Positions 40,262 to 49,172 of a stretch of 64,000 nucleotides of DNA are shown piece after piece. The DNA lies in contig NZ_JABMKX010000012.1 in assembly GCF_013204885.1 (NCBI RefSeq), positions 248,001 to 312,000 on the forward strand, given 5' to 3'. The number at the start of each line of letters is the position of its first letter. Position 1 is the first letter of the stretch. A program made the translations under genes and the position numbers. Below the pieces are notes generated by a model. The model searched no databases. It saw only the letters and a list, made by a program, of their open reading frames with translations, and had not been told where the DNA came from. This stretch comes from Paenibacillus tritici (GTDB taxonomy: Bacteria; Bacillota; Bacilli; Paenibacillales; Paenibacillaceae).

Positions 40262-40885
40262 TTAACCGATCAGGCAGGTGCCCATGAGAGTATCGCCCCA
40301 GAACAGCTCGAACGAATCGCCCGGTACCACAGGACCTACGCCTGCCGGCGTTCCGGTGAAGATGATATCATCCTTGCCCAGCCCATAGCGGGAGGCAATG
40401 AATTCAACGATTTTTTGCAGCGGAAAAATCATGTTCTTCACGTTCCCCCGCTGGACTTCAATTCCGTTCTTGCGGACGGTGAAGTCTGTGGACTCCAGTT
40501 CTTCCTGCTCCGGCAATGCAATATAAGGCGTCAGCGGGGCTGCATTCTTGAAGCCCTTGGCGGGCGTCCAGGGCAGGCCTTTGCGCTGCAGATCATTATG
40601 CACATCACGGAGCGTGAAATCCAGCCCCAGGGCCATAACATCCACCAGCTCGTCCACACTCATTCCCGGCACATAGTCACGCGCAATACGCAGCACCAGC
40701 TCACCTTCATAATGGATCAATCCTGCATTCTGGGGAAGATGAATAATGGATTTATCCAGCGCCACAGCAGCGTGTGAGGGCTTCAGGAAGATCAGCGGCT
40801 CGGCCGGCACCTGGTTGCCCAGCTCCTCCGCATGTAATTGATAATTACGTCCCACACAGTATACATTATTGACCGTTCCACTCAT
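40262..40885 (-). CDS. Fumarylacetoacetate hydrolase-family protein
   Basis: 207 residues, the short FAH fold. Metal-binding acidic residues in HYEGELVLRIA (about 58-68), DFTLRDVHND near 89, and the substrate-loop GTPAGVGPVVPGD near 178. The first residues NVYCVGRNYQLHAEELGN are typical of small FAH hydrolases/isomerases acting on 2-oxo acid compounds such as acylpyruvates. No aromatic catabolic genes are near, so the substrate is open. ATG with AAGGAT upstream. Confidence 0.88.
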   Translation of the reverse strand: MSGTVNNVYCVGRNYQLHAEELGNQVPAEPLIFLKPSHAAVALDKSIIHLPQNAGLIHYEGELVLRIARDYVPGMSVDELVDVMALGLDFTLRDVHNDLQRKGLPWTPAKGFKNAAPLTPYIALPEQEELESTDFTVRKNGIEVQRGNVKNMIFPLQKIVEFIASRYGLGKDDIIFTGTPAGVGPVVPGDSFELFWGDTLMGTCLIG

Positions 40886-40936
40886 TGATCCTTCAGCTCG
40901 CTTTCTCTATATAATGATAGCCAACAGCCGTGCAGC

Positions 40937-41674
40937 TTACGCCTTCAGAAAGATATCGCCCCAGATATCCGGACGGTTCGTACAGATCATAATCTCAGAA
41001 TGCATCGCGGACAGGCGGCGCATCTCCTTGCCCTTGTTCACGGTCCAGGCCATAACCTTCACGCCCCGCTCCACCAGGGATTTCGCCAGCACCGGACTAA
41101 GCCGGTCGAAGCTGATGGATAGAAAAGAGCAGCCCAGCTCATTCAGCTTGCCCGCGGGATCACCAGATCTGGAGTCGTAGATCAGTCCCGTTCGGAACCT
41201 GGGGTCCAGCTCCTTAATCCGCTGCAGTGCACCGGCATCGAAGGAGGTCAGCACTACATCCTCGCGCATTCCCCTGGCATTCACCAGATCAATGACCGCC
41301 TTCTCAAGGCCCGGATACAGATCCCCGGTGGTCTTCAGTTCAATATTAAGCCGTAATCTGCCTGACGCCAGCGCGAGCACTTCCTCCAGCGAAGGAACCC
41401 GCTCTCCGCGAAAAGCCCGCCCTTTCCAGCTCCCCGCATCCAGGCGCCGCATAGGCTCAAAATCCATATTCTTCACCTTGCCGTGTCCGTTCGTCGTGCG
41501 GTCCAGAGAATAATCATGGATGACCACAGGCACCCCGTCCTTCGTCAGCTGTACGTCAATCTCCATCCAGCGTACATAAGGCAGCGCAATCGCCATCCGG
41601 ACGGCTGCCAGCGTATTCTCCGGCGCTTTACCGGAAAATCCGCGGTGGGCTACACACAGGTTGTTCATCATCAT
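40937..41674 (-). CDS. Glycerophosphodiester phosphodiesterase
   Basis: Hydrolyses glycerophosphodiesters to glycerol 3-phosphate and an alcohol. 245 residues, no signal peptide, so cytoplasmic. GDPD motifs: AHRGFSGKAPENT (about 8-20), EIDVQLTKDGVPVVIHD (about 37-53), NIELKT near 112, AWTVNKGKE near 211. The GTG at 41680 overlaps the GGAGG site, so the ATG at 41674 is chosen. May share a transcript with the FAH and DUF92 genes (51-base gap). Confidence 0.92.
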   Translation of the reverse strand: MMMNNLCVAHRGFSGKAPENTLAAVRMAIALPYVRWMEIDVQLTKDGVPVVIHDYSLDRTTNGHGKVKNMDFEPMRRLDAGSWKGRAFRGERVPSLEEVLALASGRLRLNIELKTTGDLYPGLEKAVIDLVNARGMREDVVLTSFDAGALQRIKELDPRFRTGLIYDSRSGDPAGKLNELGCSFLSISFDRLSPVLAKSLVERGVKVMAWTVNKGKEMRRLSAMHSEIMICTNRPDIWGDIFLKA

Positions 41675-41745
41675 TCGCACCTCCAGCAGAAGTAATACCT
41701 GTTCAGGTGTTCTGGTAATTCAGCTATTGTACAGCTATTTCAGAG

Positions 41746-43146
41746 CTATTTCACGGCTTGAGTAACGGTACCGTCATTGCGGATCTGGATCAGACCGGAA
41801 GAGATAGACTCCACTCTGTGCAGCAGCAGCTGCCCGTCCGCCTCATTCATCGGTACCGGCTGTGCCAGCTCAGCATCCATCGGCTTCAGCTTAAGCGAAC
41901 ACTGTCCTTGCTTGCTGCATTCCGCCTGAAATACCGCCGTCTCCCAAGTAGCCGGGACGGAACCGCGTGTAAAGATAAAGTTACCGGTGCTGTAGGCGAT
42001 CCATTTGCCTTTGTAAGGCTCAATGCCCTGCAGTACATGCGGATGCCCGCCCATTACAAGATCCGCTCCGGCATCAATGAAGCTATGGCCCATCGCCTGC
42101 TGGGTCTTGTCATACTGCTCCATCCGCTCCCGCCCCCAATGGACGACAACGACGACAACATCAGCCTGCTGCTTGGCTGCGGCAATGGCTCTGAGCGCTT
42201 CCGCACTATCATACACAGAGGCCAGACCCGGCTTACCTGCTTCGGCCTTCCATTCTATCACCGGCATCACCCGGGTGAAGCCAAGCAAGGCGATTTTGAT
42301 TCCCTTCCGCTCAAAAAACTGCGCCGAATAGGCCTCTTTACTGTTTTTTCCCGCCCCCACATGGGGAATTCCCCGCTCGCTCAGGTGCTTCAAGGTATCC
42401 AGCAGTCCTTCTTCCCCCTGATCCAGCGTATGGTTATTAGCGAGATTGACTGCATCTACACCGGCAGATTGGAGCGCATCCAGCGCTTTTGGCGGCCCCT
42501 TGAATACAAACTGCTTGTTCTTGGCCCCTACCCCGCGTGTAGTAATCGGAGTCTCCAGATTAACAACTGTGAGATCATCCTTCTTGAACATTCCATCCAG
42601 CGCGCTGTAGGAATAATCGTAGCCTTTCTTCTGCAGCAGCTCACCCGCCTTACCGCTGAAAATGATATCTCCGGCAAAGCTCAGCTTCACCGTCCCGCCT
42701 GATGTGTTCTCCGGCAGGCCTGAGACCAGCCCGCTAGCAGCTCCTGCTGGTGTTGCTTGCGGTGCATCCGTGGCAACCGCCTGTTCCGTTGGAGCAGGGG
42801 TAGCGGCGGCTTCCGCTGTCTCTGCCGGCACAGGAGTAGCCTCCTGCGTTCTCTCGGGAGCAGGCTCCGGAGTGGCCGTTGCTGTGGCTGTAGCCACTGC
42901 CTCTGTCCCGGGCGCTTCCCCGGTAGGAAGAGCCTCCGTTGCCGCCGCTTCCGGTGAAGATGAAGTAACAGGAGACACCGGCGGAGGTGGGGAGCTATCC
43001 TGGTTATTATCATCCATGAACGAATAAGCCAGAACACCGGTAATCATCAGAAGCAGCATCACGTTAATCCATGCCCATACTCTTCTGCGCCGGCGCCTGC
43101 TTGTGCGTTTCTTGCCTTGTCTACTGCCTGATCTGGGCGGATACAT
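41746..43146 (-). CDS. CapA/PgsA-like membrane-anchored metallophosphatase-fold protein
   Basis: 466 residues: basic N terminus (SRRRRRR), membrane helix (about 24-44), a long Ala/Thr/Pro/Glu linker (about 50-145), then the PGA_cap domain (about 152-420). Domain motifs include LSFAGDIIFSG, NLETPIT, NLANNHTLDQGEEGL, VVVVVHWGRE and MGGHPHVLQG, supplying the metal-type Asp, Asn and His residues. Family members act in poly-gamma-glutamate synthesis, but pgsB/C are absent, so a stand-alone phosphoesterase-like role at the cell surface is equally likely. A TATAAT (minus strand, 43189-43184) lies upstream. Confidence 0.87.
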   Translation of the reverse strand: MYPPRSGSRQGKKRTSRRRRRRVWAWINVMLLLMITGVLAYSFMDDNNQDSSPPPPVSPVTSSSPEAAATEALPTGEAPGTEAVATATATATPEPAPERTQEATPVPAETAEAAATPAPTEQAVATDAPQATPAGAASGLVSGLPENTSGGTVKLSFAGDIIFSGKAGELLQKKGYDYSYSALDGMFKKDDLTVVNLETPITTRGVGAKNKQFVFKGPPKALDALQSAGVDAVNLANNHTLDQGEEGLLDTLKHLSERGIPHVGAGKNSKEAYSAQFFERKGIKIALLGFTRVMPVIEWKAEAGKPGLASVYDSAEALRAIAAAKQQADVVVVVVHWGRERMEQYDKTQQAMGHSFIDAGADLVMGGHPHVLQGIEPYKGKWIAYSTGNFIFTRGSVPATWETAVFQAECSKQGQCSLKLKPMDAELAQPVPMNEADGQLLLHRVESISSGLIQIRNDGTVTQAVK

Positions 43147-43248
43147 GAGTACAAGTAATCTCCTTTACCCTTAAAGTGTTTCTATTATAGCATATCTATT
43201 AGCTGACGCTCCAAGGCAGCCCTTGGTACTAGGAAGGTATTTTCACAA

Positions 43249-43346
43249 GCGGAAACGGCTTTGCCGTCCTTTTATAAGGACGGTATTCGTTTCCGCGAGA
43301 AATATAAGGATAAGTTATTATGTGAAACATATAAATTCTTATATTT
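43249..43346 (+). repeat. Dispersed hairpin element, family 2, copy 3
   Basis: Best-preserved copy. GCGGAAAC (43249-43256) pairs with GTTTCCGC (43289-43296) around a nested CCGTCC/GGACGG stem; then AAATATAAG (43300-43308) pairs with CTTATATTT (43338-43346) around GATAAGTTATTATGTGAAAC. Lies between capA and the end of hemY. Confidence 0.75.
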
Positions 43347-43390
43347 AAAAAAAGGTGAAGCGCTACTGCTCCGCTCCACCGCTCTTTTTT
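43347..43390 (-). terminator. Terminator of the hem operon
   Basis: Minus strand: GGTG.AGCG and CGCT.CACC stem, then seven T at 43353-43347. Overlaps the hemY stop codon region. Confidence 0.75.
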
Positions 43391-44849
43391 ATACCATCGC
43401 TTCCGCCGGTTCCGGCCGCTTCTGCAAGCCCGCCGCCGCAGTCTCAGCCGTTAGCTTCGCCTGCTTGATGCAGTCCGGCATCCCGATGCCGTCATAGCCT
43501 GCACCGAACGCATGGACGCCCGGCAGCTTCTGTGCCAGCTCCCTGCGCAGGCCGGCAATCCGGCCGGGATGACCCACCGGATATTGCGGCATGGACGATC
43601 TGAGCCGGGTAATCTCTGTGAACAGCGGTGCAGCGGTGATTCCCATAATTTCCTTCAGGTCTTTGCGCACCAGCTCCGCCAGCGCTTCATCCGGCAGCTC
43701 TACATTCTGTTCGTCCCCCGAACGTCCTACGTAACAGCGCAGCAGCACTTTATCCTCAGGGCTGGTATGCAGCCATTTGGTAGAAGTCCAGGTACAGGCT
43801 GTGATGTTCCGTCCCTCCTTGCGGGGGACAAGGAAGCCCGATCCGTCATATTCGGTGACGATATCCTTCTTGGTAAAGGCCATAACCACATTAGCTACAG
43901 ACACATAGTTCACTGCATCCAGTGCCGATACATCCACATGGGGACGCAGCAGCTCTGCGGCTGCGAAGTTCTGCACAGTGATATAGACATCATCCGCTTG
44001 CAGCAGTTCGCCGCTGTCCAGCTCTACCTCATAGCGTGAAGCATCAGAAGATGCGTCCTCCCCCAGGACCCGAATAGACTTCGCGCCTGTCCCTGTGAGC
44101 TGGCGGACCTCATGCAGATCATGAATAAGAGCGTGTACCAGACTCTGTAGTCCTTGACGGAAGGTGAGAAAAGCGCTTTTCTTGGTTCCGGTGTGGGTCT
44201 CCACCGGCTTCTTGCCGGTCGTCATCCCCCGGATCAGACTGCCGTACTGCCGCTCCACCTCGCCGAACTGCGGAAAAGTCGCCTGAAGGCTGATCTTCCG
44301 CATGTCACCGGCATAAATCCCTGCGAGCAGCGGCTCCGTCATATTCTCCAGCACCTCTGTCCCGAGACGGCGTTCGATCAGGTCGCCAAGCGATTCATCC
44401 TCCAGACTGCGGCGGGGCGGAATTACGAAATCCATCATCGCCCGCATTTTACCGCTGAAGGAGACGAGTCCGCTCTTCAGGAAGGGCTTCAGCTCTGTAG
44501 GAATGCCAAGCACAAGACCGGCAGGCATCGGATGAAGTTTGCCCCGCTGCAGTATGTAGGTCTTTTTGGCGTTCGGATTGGTGCTCACCAGCTCATGATC
44601 CAGCTCCAGCTCCCTGGCCAGATCGACCATCGCCGTCTTGCGGGCCAGGAAGGAATCCGGGCCCTTCTCAATTACGAAGCCGTCACGGTGCAGCGTCTCA
44701 ATTTTGCCGCCAAGGACCTTGTCCTTCTCGACCAAAGTAAGCTCCGGCTGTATTCCGGCTTCACGGTAAAACTTGCGGATGTAGTACGCGGCACTGAGGC
44801 CGCTGAGGCCTCCGCCGATGATGACTACCTTGCGGGGTGAAGCGGTCAT
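43389..44849 (-). CDS. hemY: Coproporphyrinogen/protoporphyrinogen III oxidase
   Basis: FAD flavoprotein that aromatises the porphyrinogen ring; in Firmicutes the main substrate is coproporphyrinogen III (CgoX). 486 residues. FAD-binding IIGGGLSGLSAAYYIRK at 10-26, KVLGGKIET near 45, EKGPDSFLARK near 60, and the C-terminal VHAFGAGYDGIGMPDC second FAD signature. The ATG overlaps the hemH stop (ATGA). Third gene of hemE-hemH-hemY. Confidence 0.95.
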   Translation of the reverse strand: MTASPRKVVIIGGGLSGLSAAYYIRKFYREAGIQPELTLVEKDKVLGGKIETLHRDGFVIEKGPDSFLARKTAMVDLARELELDHELVSTNPNAKKTYILQRGKLHPMPAGLVLGIPTELKPFLKSGLVSFSGKMRAMMDFVIPPRRSLEDESLGDLIERRLGTEVLENMTEPLLAGIYAGDMRKISLQATFPQFGEVERQYGSLIRGMTTGKKPVETHTGTKKSAFLTFRQGLQSLVHALIHDLHEVRQLTGTGAKSIRVLGEDASSDASRYEVELDSGELLQADDVYITVQNFAAAELLRPHVDVSALDAVNYVSVANVVMAFTKKDIVTEYDGSGFLVPRKEGRNITACTWTSTKWLHTSPEDKVLLRCYVGRSGDEQNVELPDEALAELVRKDLKEIMGITAAPLFTEITRLRSSMPQYPVGHPGRIAGLRRELAQKLPGVHAFGAGYDGIGMPDCIKQAKLTAETAAAGLQKRPEPAEAMV

Positions 44850-45790
44850 GACATGTTCACCTTCAGCTGGTTGGCCTTGGTACGCACTACATCGCTAAGC
44901 ACGGACATGTAAACCGGATCACTATTGAGCGAATCAATCCGCAGCAGCCGCATATCGAGCTCGGAGGCAAGGGCCTGTGCCTCAATATCCAGATCGTACA
45001 GCACCTCCAGGTGGTCGGATACGAACCCGATAGGCGCGGACAATACATATTTCACCTGGCTGTCAGCAAGCTCACGCAACGTATCCAGAATATCCGGGCC
45101 CAGCCACGGCTCTGCCGTCCGGCCCGCGCTCTGCCAGGTGAACTGCCAGGAGTCTACACCTGCCTGTGAGGCAATCGCCTGAGAGGTCTCCAGCAGCTGG
45201 TCACGGTACGGATCGCCCATAGCCAGAATGCGTTCAGGAAGACTATGCGCGCTGAACAGCACACGCACGTCTTCCCGCACTGCGCCGGTTTCTTCAAATT
45301 CATCCAGCTTCGCAGTCACCCTCCGGCTGAGCACATCAATCAGCTCGGGATGCATATGGTAGCTCTCAACGAACTCCATGTTAATTCCGCAGGCTTCAGC
45401 CTTTTCCTTGGCCCGCTTGATATATGTGCCCACACTCATCACAGAATAATGAGGGGCAAGCACGATGCCGATCGCCTGTGTAATCCCGTCCCGGACCATC
45501 GCCTCCACGCCATCCTCGATAAAAGGCCGGGCGTGCTTAAGACCCTGGTAGCAGACATACTGAATCTGCCCGCTGTTCAGCTTGGCCTGCAAGGCTTCCA
45601 CCTGACGGTCTGTGTTCTCTCTAAGCGGAAATACGCCTCCCACAATCGCCTTATAGCGGTCCGTCAGCTCTTTGAGCTGTTCGGCAGAAGGGGCATTCCC
45701 CCGCCGGATATGCGTATAATAGGCCTCTACGTCCTCAAGACTCTCAGGCGTGCCGTACGACATCACGAGTACACCCATTTTTGTGGTCAC
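44846..45790 (-). CDS. hemH: Ferrochelatase (coproporphyrin type)
   Basis: Inserts ferrous iron into the porphyrin; in this lineage the product is coproheme (CpfC). 314 residues from the GTG at 45790, placed nine bases after AAGGGG; the ATG at 45799 sits directly on that site. Motifs: VMSYGTPES, YYTHIRRG, catalytic His in LFSAHSLPERI near 182, GFVSDHLEVLYDLD near 258 with the conserved Glu. Between hemE and hemY, with a four-base overlap to the latter. Confidence 0.95.
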   Translation of the reverse strand: MTTKMGVLVMSYGTPESLEDVEAYYTHIRRGNAPSAEQLKELTDRYKAIVGGVFPLRENTDRQVEALQAKLNSGQIQYVCYQGLKHARPFIEDGVEAMVRDGITQAIGIVLAPHYSVMSVGTYIKRAKEKAEACGINMEFVESYHMHPELIDVLSRRVTAKLDEFEETGAVREDVRVLFSAHSLPERILAMGDPYRDQLLETSQAIASQAGVDSWQFTWQSAGRTAEPWLGPDILDTLRELADSQVKYVLSAPIGFVSDHLEVLYDLDIEAQALASELDMRLLRIDSLNSDPVYMSVLSDVVRTKANQLKVNMS

Positions 45791-45824
45791 GGTTCCCATC
45801 CCCTTTTACGAATAATGTCCCAAG

Positions 45825-46886
45825 TCAGGCCAGCGGCGGTGCCGCCTGCTTCATTGCCGCTGCCGAATATTCATGCACGTAATCCGTCAATTCCTTTAGC
45901 GTGTCCAAAGAGGCTTCAGGAAATAATCCATGCCCCAGGTTAAAAATATACCCCGGCTGCGTGATGCCTTCATCAATCAGCTCTTTGGCCCGGGTCTTCA
46001 ATACATCCATCGGCGCGGTCAGCAGGTAAGGGTCCAGGTTGCCTTGAACGGCAAACCCTCCGCCGAGTCTGCGCCGCCCTTCGGTCAGGCTTACCCGCCA
46101 GTCCAGTCCGATCACATCGGCCTGCAGCCTGGTCAGGCTCGGAAGCAGCTCCCCGGAGCTGACACCCGGGAAATAAATCTTGGGAACATCCAGATCGGAC
46201 AAGCTGGCAAAAATCCGGGTGATCGTCGGCAGCACATACGCTTCAAAATCACGCGGGGCCAGGGCCCCGACCCAGCTGTCGAACAGCTGGAAGGCCTTCC
46301 CGCCGCTGCGGACATGAGCACGCAGATAGGCAATAACCATATCGCCCAGCTTCTCCATCAGCTTCTCCCACACCTTAGGCTGACTGAACATCATCTCCTT
46401 GGTGCGGTGATACGTCTTGGACGGACGGCCTTCAATCAGATAACTGGCAATGGTGAACGGAGCCCCTGCAAAAGTGATCAGCGGTACGTCCAGCTCCTTG
46501 TCCAGAATGGCAATCGTCTCCAGAATATGGCCCAGATCGCCTTCCACATCAATCGGCTTCAGCCGCTCGACATCCCTTGCGGAGCGGATCGGATTCTCAA
46601 TGACCGGCCCAATGTTCTTCACAATGTCGAAATTGACACCGAGAGAAGCCACCGGATTCATGATGTCGGAATACAGAATAGCTGCGTCCACACCCAGCTT
46701 GCGCACAGGCATCAAGGTCACTTCAGCCGCAAGCTCGGGCTGTCTGCAGATCTCGAGCAGCGAATATTTCTCTTTGATGGTTCGGTAGTCGGGATCATAC
46801 CGGCCAGCCTGCCGCATGTACCATACGGGAGTGTACTCCGTGCCCTGCTGTCTGCAGGCGCGGATAAAAGTGTCGTTGTAGGTCAT
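45825..46886 (-). CDS. hemE: Uroporphyrinogen decarboxylase
   Basis: Decarboxylates the four acetate groups of uroporphyrinogen III. 353 residues from ATG 46886 (GGAG eight bases upstream); the frame runs 27 codons further without a ribosome site. Signatures: PVWYMRQAGRYDPDYR near 20 (catalytic Arg residues), SDIMNPVASLGV near 75 (Asp), FAGAPFTIASYLIEG near 130, FNLGHGLFPEA near 317. First gene of the hem operon; the hemQ that would complete the pathway is not in the window. Confidence 0.96.
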   Translation of the reverse strand: MTYNDTFIRACRQQGTEYTPVWYMRQAGRYDPDYRTIKEKYSLLEICRQPELAAEVTLMPVRKLGVDAAILYSDIMNPVASLGVNFDIVKNIGPVIENPIRSARDVERLKPIDVEGDLGHILETIAILDKELDVPLITFAGAPFTIASYLIEGRPSKTYHRTKEMMFSQPKVWEKLMEKLGDMVIAYLRAHVRSGGKAFQLFDSWVGALAPRDFEAYVLPTITRIFASLSDLDVPKIYFPGVSSGELLPSLTRLQADVIGLDWRVSLTEGRRRLGGGFAVQGNLDPYLLTAPMDVLKTRAKELIDEGITQPGYIFNLGHGLFPEASLDTLKELTDYVHEYSAAAMKQAAPPLA

Positions 46887-46938
46887 GATAAGATCTCCAT
46901 TAGATTTGATAGATTGCTTTGTGAAAACACATATCATT

Positions 46939-46967
46939 ATTATGCCCCTTTTGTAAACGGCAAACAA
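46939..46967 (-). promoter_or_regulatory. Likely promoter of hemEHY
   Basis: Minus strand: TTGTTT (46967-46962), 17-base spacer, CATAAT (46944-46939), 52 bases before the hemE ATG. Confidence 0.6.
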
Positions 46968-47053
46968 CCGATTCCCCCTTAAGGGAATGACAATCCCATG
47001 ACATTACTATGACAAGTGTTGCATTATACGACTGAAAAACTATGATATACTGA

Positions 47054-47084
47054 TATAATGTCAATTTTTCGTGAACAATGTTCA
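47054..47084 (+). promoter_or_regulatory. -10 box and palindrome before the MFS gene
   Basis: TATAAT at 47054-47059, without a clear -35, followed by the palindrome TGAACA-A-TGTTCA at 47072-47084, placed over or just after the expected transcription start. Fits a repressor-controlled exporter. Confidence 0.5.
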
Positions 47085-47103
47085 TTGAATTCCATGAAAG
47101 GAA

Positions 47104-48336
47104 GTGAAAAGCACTTTGAAGAATTGGGAGACCTGGAAAGTCAACCTCATGGTGCTTTGGTTCGGCCAGTTTCTGGTGAATGCGGGTATGACTATGATTA
47201 CCCCTTTTCTGTCTCTTTATCTCGCCAAGGATCTGGGGGTAACCGGCGATCGCGCTATAGGGATGTGGGCCGGACTTATTTTTGCCGCAAACTTCTTGAC
47301 CTCGTTCATCTTCCAGCCGCTCTGGGGCAAGCTGGCCGACAAATACGGCCGCAAAATCATGCTCCTGCGCTCCAGCTTCGGCATGGCGATTGTTATTGTG
47401 CTGATGGGCTTCGCCCAGTCCCCGATGCAGCTGCTGCTGCTCCGGCTGCTGAACGGAACCATCTCCGGCTTCAACCCGGCGTCTATCGCGCTTGTCTCGG
47501 GAACAACACCGAAACCACGGATGGGCTTCGCGATGGGCCTGATGCAGTCCGGCGCAGTGGCCGGAACGATTCTCGGGCCGCTGATGGGCGGCTTGCTGGC
47601 GGACTGGATCGGGTTCCGTCCGATCTTTTATGTGGTCGGTGCGCTGCTATTCGTTGCGTCACTGCTGGCCTTATTCCTGGTCAAAGAGAAATTCGACCGG
47701 GTGGAAGCCGCGCAGGTCCCTCAGGTATCCGTGCTTCAAGGCTTCAAGGAGCTGGCGAAGGTGCCTCAGCTTCCCGCACTGTTCGGCGTGACCTTCCTGC
47801 TGCAATTCGCCATGATCAGCCCGATGACGCTGCTGCCGCTCTATGTTGAGAAGCTGCACGGCTCCGCTGTGAATATCGCTTTCTGGGCGGGCATGGTCAG
47901 TGCCGTCACCGGTATCTCGAACATGGTCGCATCGCCGCTGCTTGGCAAGCTCAGCGACAAGGTGGGGGCGCACCGGATACTGACCTTTGCGCTGATCGGC
48001 GCTGCTCTGTTCCTGATTCCGCAGGCGTTCGTGACCAGCGTCTGGCAGCTGATTCTCGTCCGCTTCCTGATGGGCGTCTTCATGGGCGGTCTGCTGCCGA
48101 GCGTCAACGCCCTGATCCGCTCCTATACGCCTGACGGCAAGGAGAGCCGGGCGTTCGGCTTCAACAGCAGTACACTCGCGCTCGGCAATATGCTTGGCGC
48201 GGTGATCGGCGGATTTTTGTCCGGTTATATCGGAATTGAAGGGCTGTTCATTATCTCTGGCGCGTTCCTGCTGATCAATACGGTGTGGGTACGGCTTAAG
48301 CTGTACAAGAAGACTGAACCCCGGTTGTTCCGTTAG
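47104..48336 (+). CDS. MFS drug-efflux-type transporter (MdtG-like)
   Basis: 410 residues, twelve helices. Motif A in loop 2-3 (GKLADKYGRKIML) and the antiporter motif C in helix 5 (GAVAGTILGPLMGGLLADW) mark it as an H+-driven exporter. GTG at 47104 lies very near AAAGGA; a TTG at 47116 (giving the MKNWETWKVNLMV start usual for relatives) is the alternative. A palindromic candidate operator precedes it. Substrates unknown. Confidence 0.9.
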   Translation: MKSTLKNWETWKVNLMVLWFGQFLVNAGMTMITPFLSLYLAKDLGVTGDRAIGMWAGLIFAANFLTSFIFQPLWGKLADKYGRKIMLLRSSFGMAIVIVLMGFAQSPMQLLLLRLLNGTISGFNPASIALVSGTTPKPRMGFAMGLMQSGAVAGTILGPLMGGLLADWIGFRPIFYVVGALLFVASLLALFLVKEKFDRVEAAQVPQVSVLQGFKELAKVPQLPALFGVTFLLQFAMISPMTLLPLYVEKLHGSAVNIAFWAGMVSAVTGISNMVASPLLGKLSDKVGAHRILTFALIGAALFLIPQAFVTSVWQLILVRFLMGVFMGGLLPSVNALIRSYTPDGKESRAFGFNSSTLALGNMLGAVIGGFLSGYIGIEGLFIISGAFLLINTVWVRLKLYKKTEPRLFR

Positions 48337-48373
48337 CGTAAGACAAGGCAAGCCCATGGTTGGAGAGGACTAG

Positions 48374-49003
48374 CTACTTAACCATCGCCAGGGCCAGTCC
48401 GTCATAAGCGGGCAGCAGGGTGCTGGTCAGACGGGGATCGGTGGCAATCATCTCATTGAAGCGCCGCATCGCCTGAACCGCCGGTCCATTCTTCTCGGCA
48501 TTGAGCGTACGCCCGCGCAGGAAGATGTTGTCCCCGGCAATGACCGCACCTGGCGAAGCCAGCCGGATCGCATACTCCAGATAATTCGGATAGTTCTCCT
48601 TGTCGGCGTCGATGAAGAAGAAATCATACTTTCGGCCCTGCGCTTCGAGCAGCTTCAGGCTATCCAGCGCAGGGCCGATTCTGTATTCTGCCGCGTCCCC
48701 GAAGCCCGCCTGCTCCAGATGGCCCTGTGCAAGCTTGGCATATTCAGCCTTAAGCTCCAGGGAGGTCAGTGTACCGCCCTGCGTGAGTCCACGGCACAGA
48801 CAGATCCCGCTGTAACCGCCTAGCGCTCCAATCTCCAAGATGCTCGTAGAACGGGACAGGGTAACCAGCATCGTCAGCAATCTGCCGTAGCCCGGGGCAA
48901 TCGACACCTCCGGCATCTCATTGGCGGCGATGGCCGCTTTGACTTTTAACAATAATTCATCCTCTGTATATAGCTGTTCACTGTACGTTTCCTGATTCTG
49001 CAT
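48374..49003 (-). CDS. SAM-dependent O-methyltransferase (family 3)
   Basis: 209 residues, class I methyltransferase fold: ILEIGALGGYSGICL (SAM loop, about 57-71), DFFFIDADKENY with metal/catalytic Asp near 128, and AGDNIFLRG near 156 with Asp-Asn metal ligands. Similar to YrrM and CCoAOMT-type catechol O-methyltransferases; true acceptor unknown. ATG at 49003 follows GAGGAG by seven bases. Convergent with the MFS gene, no clear terminator between. Confidence 0.9.
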   Translation of the reverse strand: MQNQETYSEQLYTEDELLLKVKAAIAANEMPEVSIAPGYGRLLTMLVTLSRSTSILEIGALGGYSGICLCRGLTQGGTLTSLELKAEYAKLAQGHLEQAGFGDAAEYRIGPALDSLKLLEAQGRKYDFFFIDADKENYPNYLEYAIRLASPGAVIAGDNIFLRGRTLNAEKNGPAVQAMRRFNEMIATDPRLTSTLLPAYDGLALAMVK

Positions 49004-49172
49004 ATGTATTCTCCTCTTCATTCATTGTGTGCCCCTGCGGACGGGCATTGTGTAGAACCCTTCATTCCCCTATACTTGATACTGAACGTTCAATAGCCGG
49101 GGCTCAAGAACATGCTTCTCTATTGTACTGGCTTTGCGTATTTATCCACAAGTTAAACGGAGTTGAGAGCAT

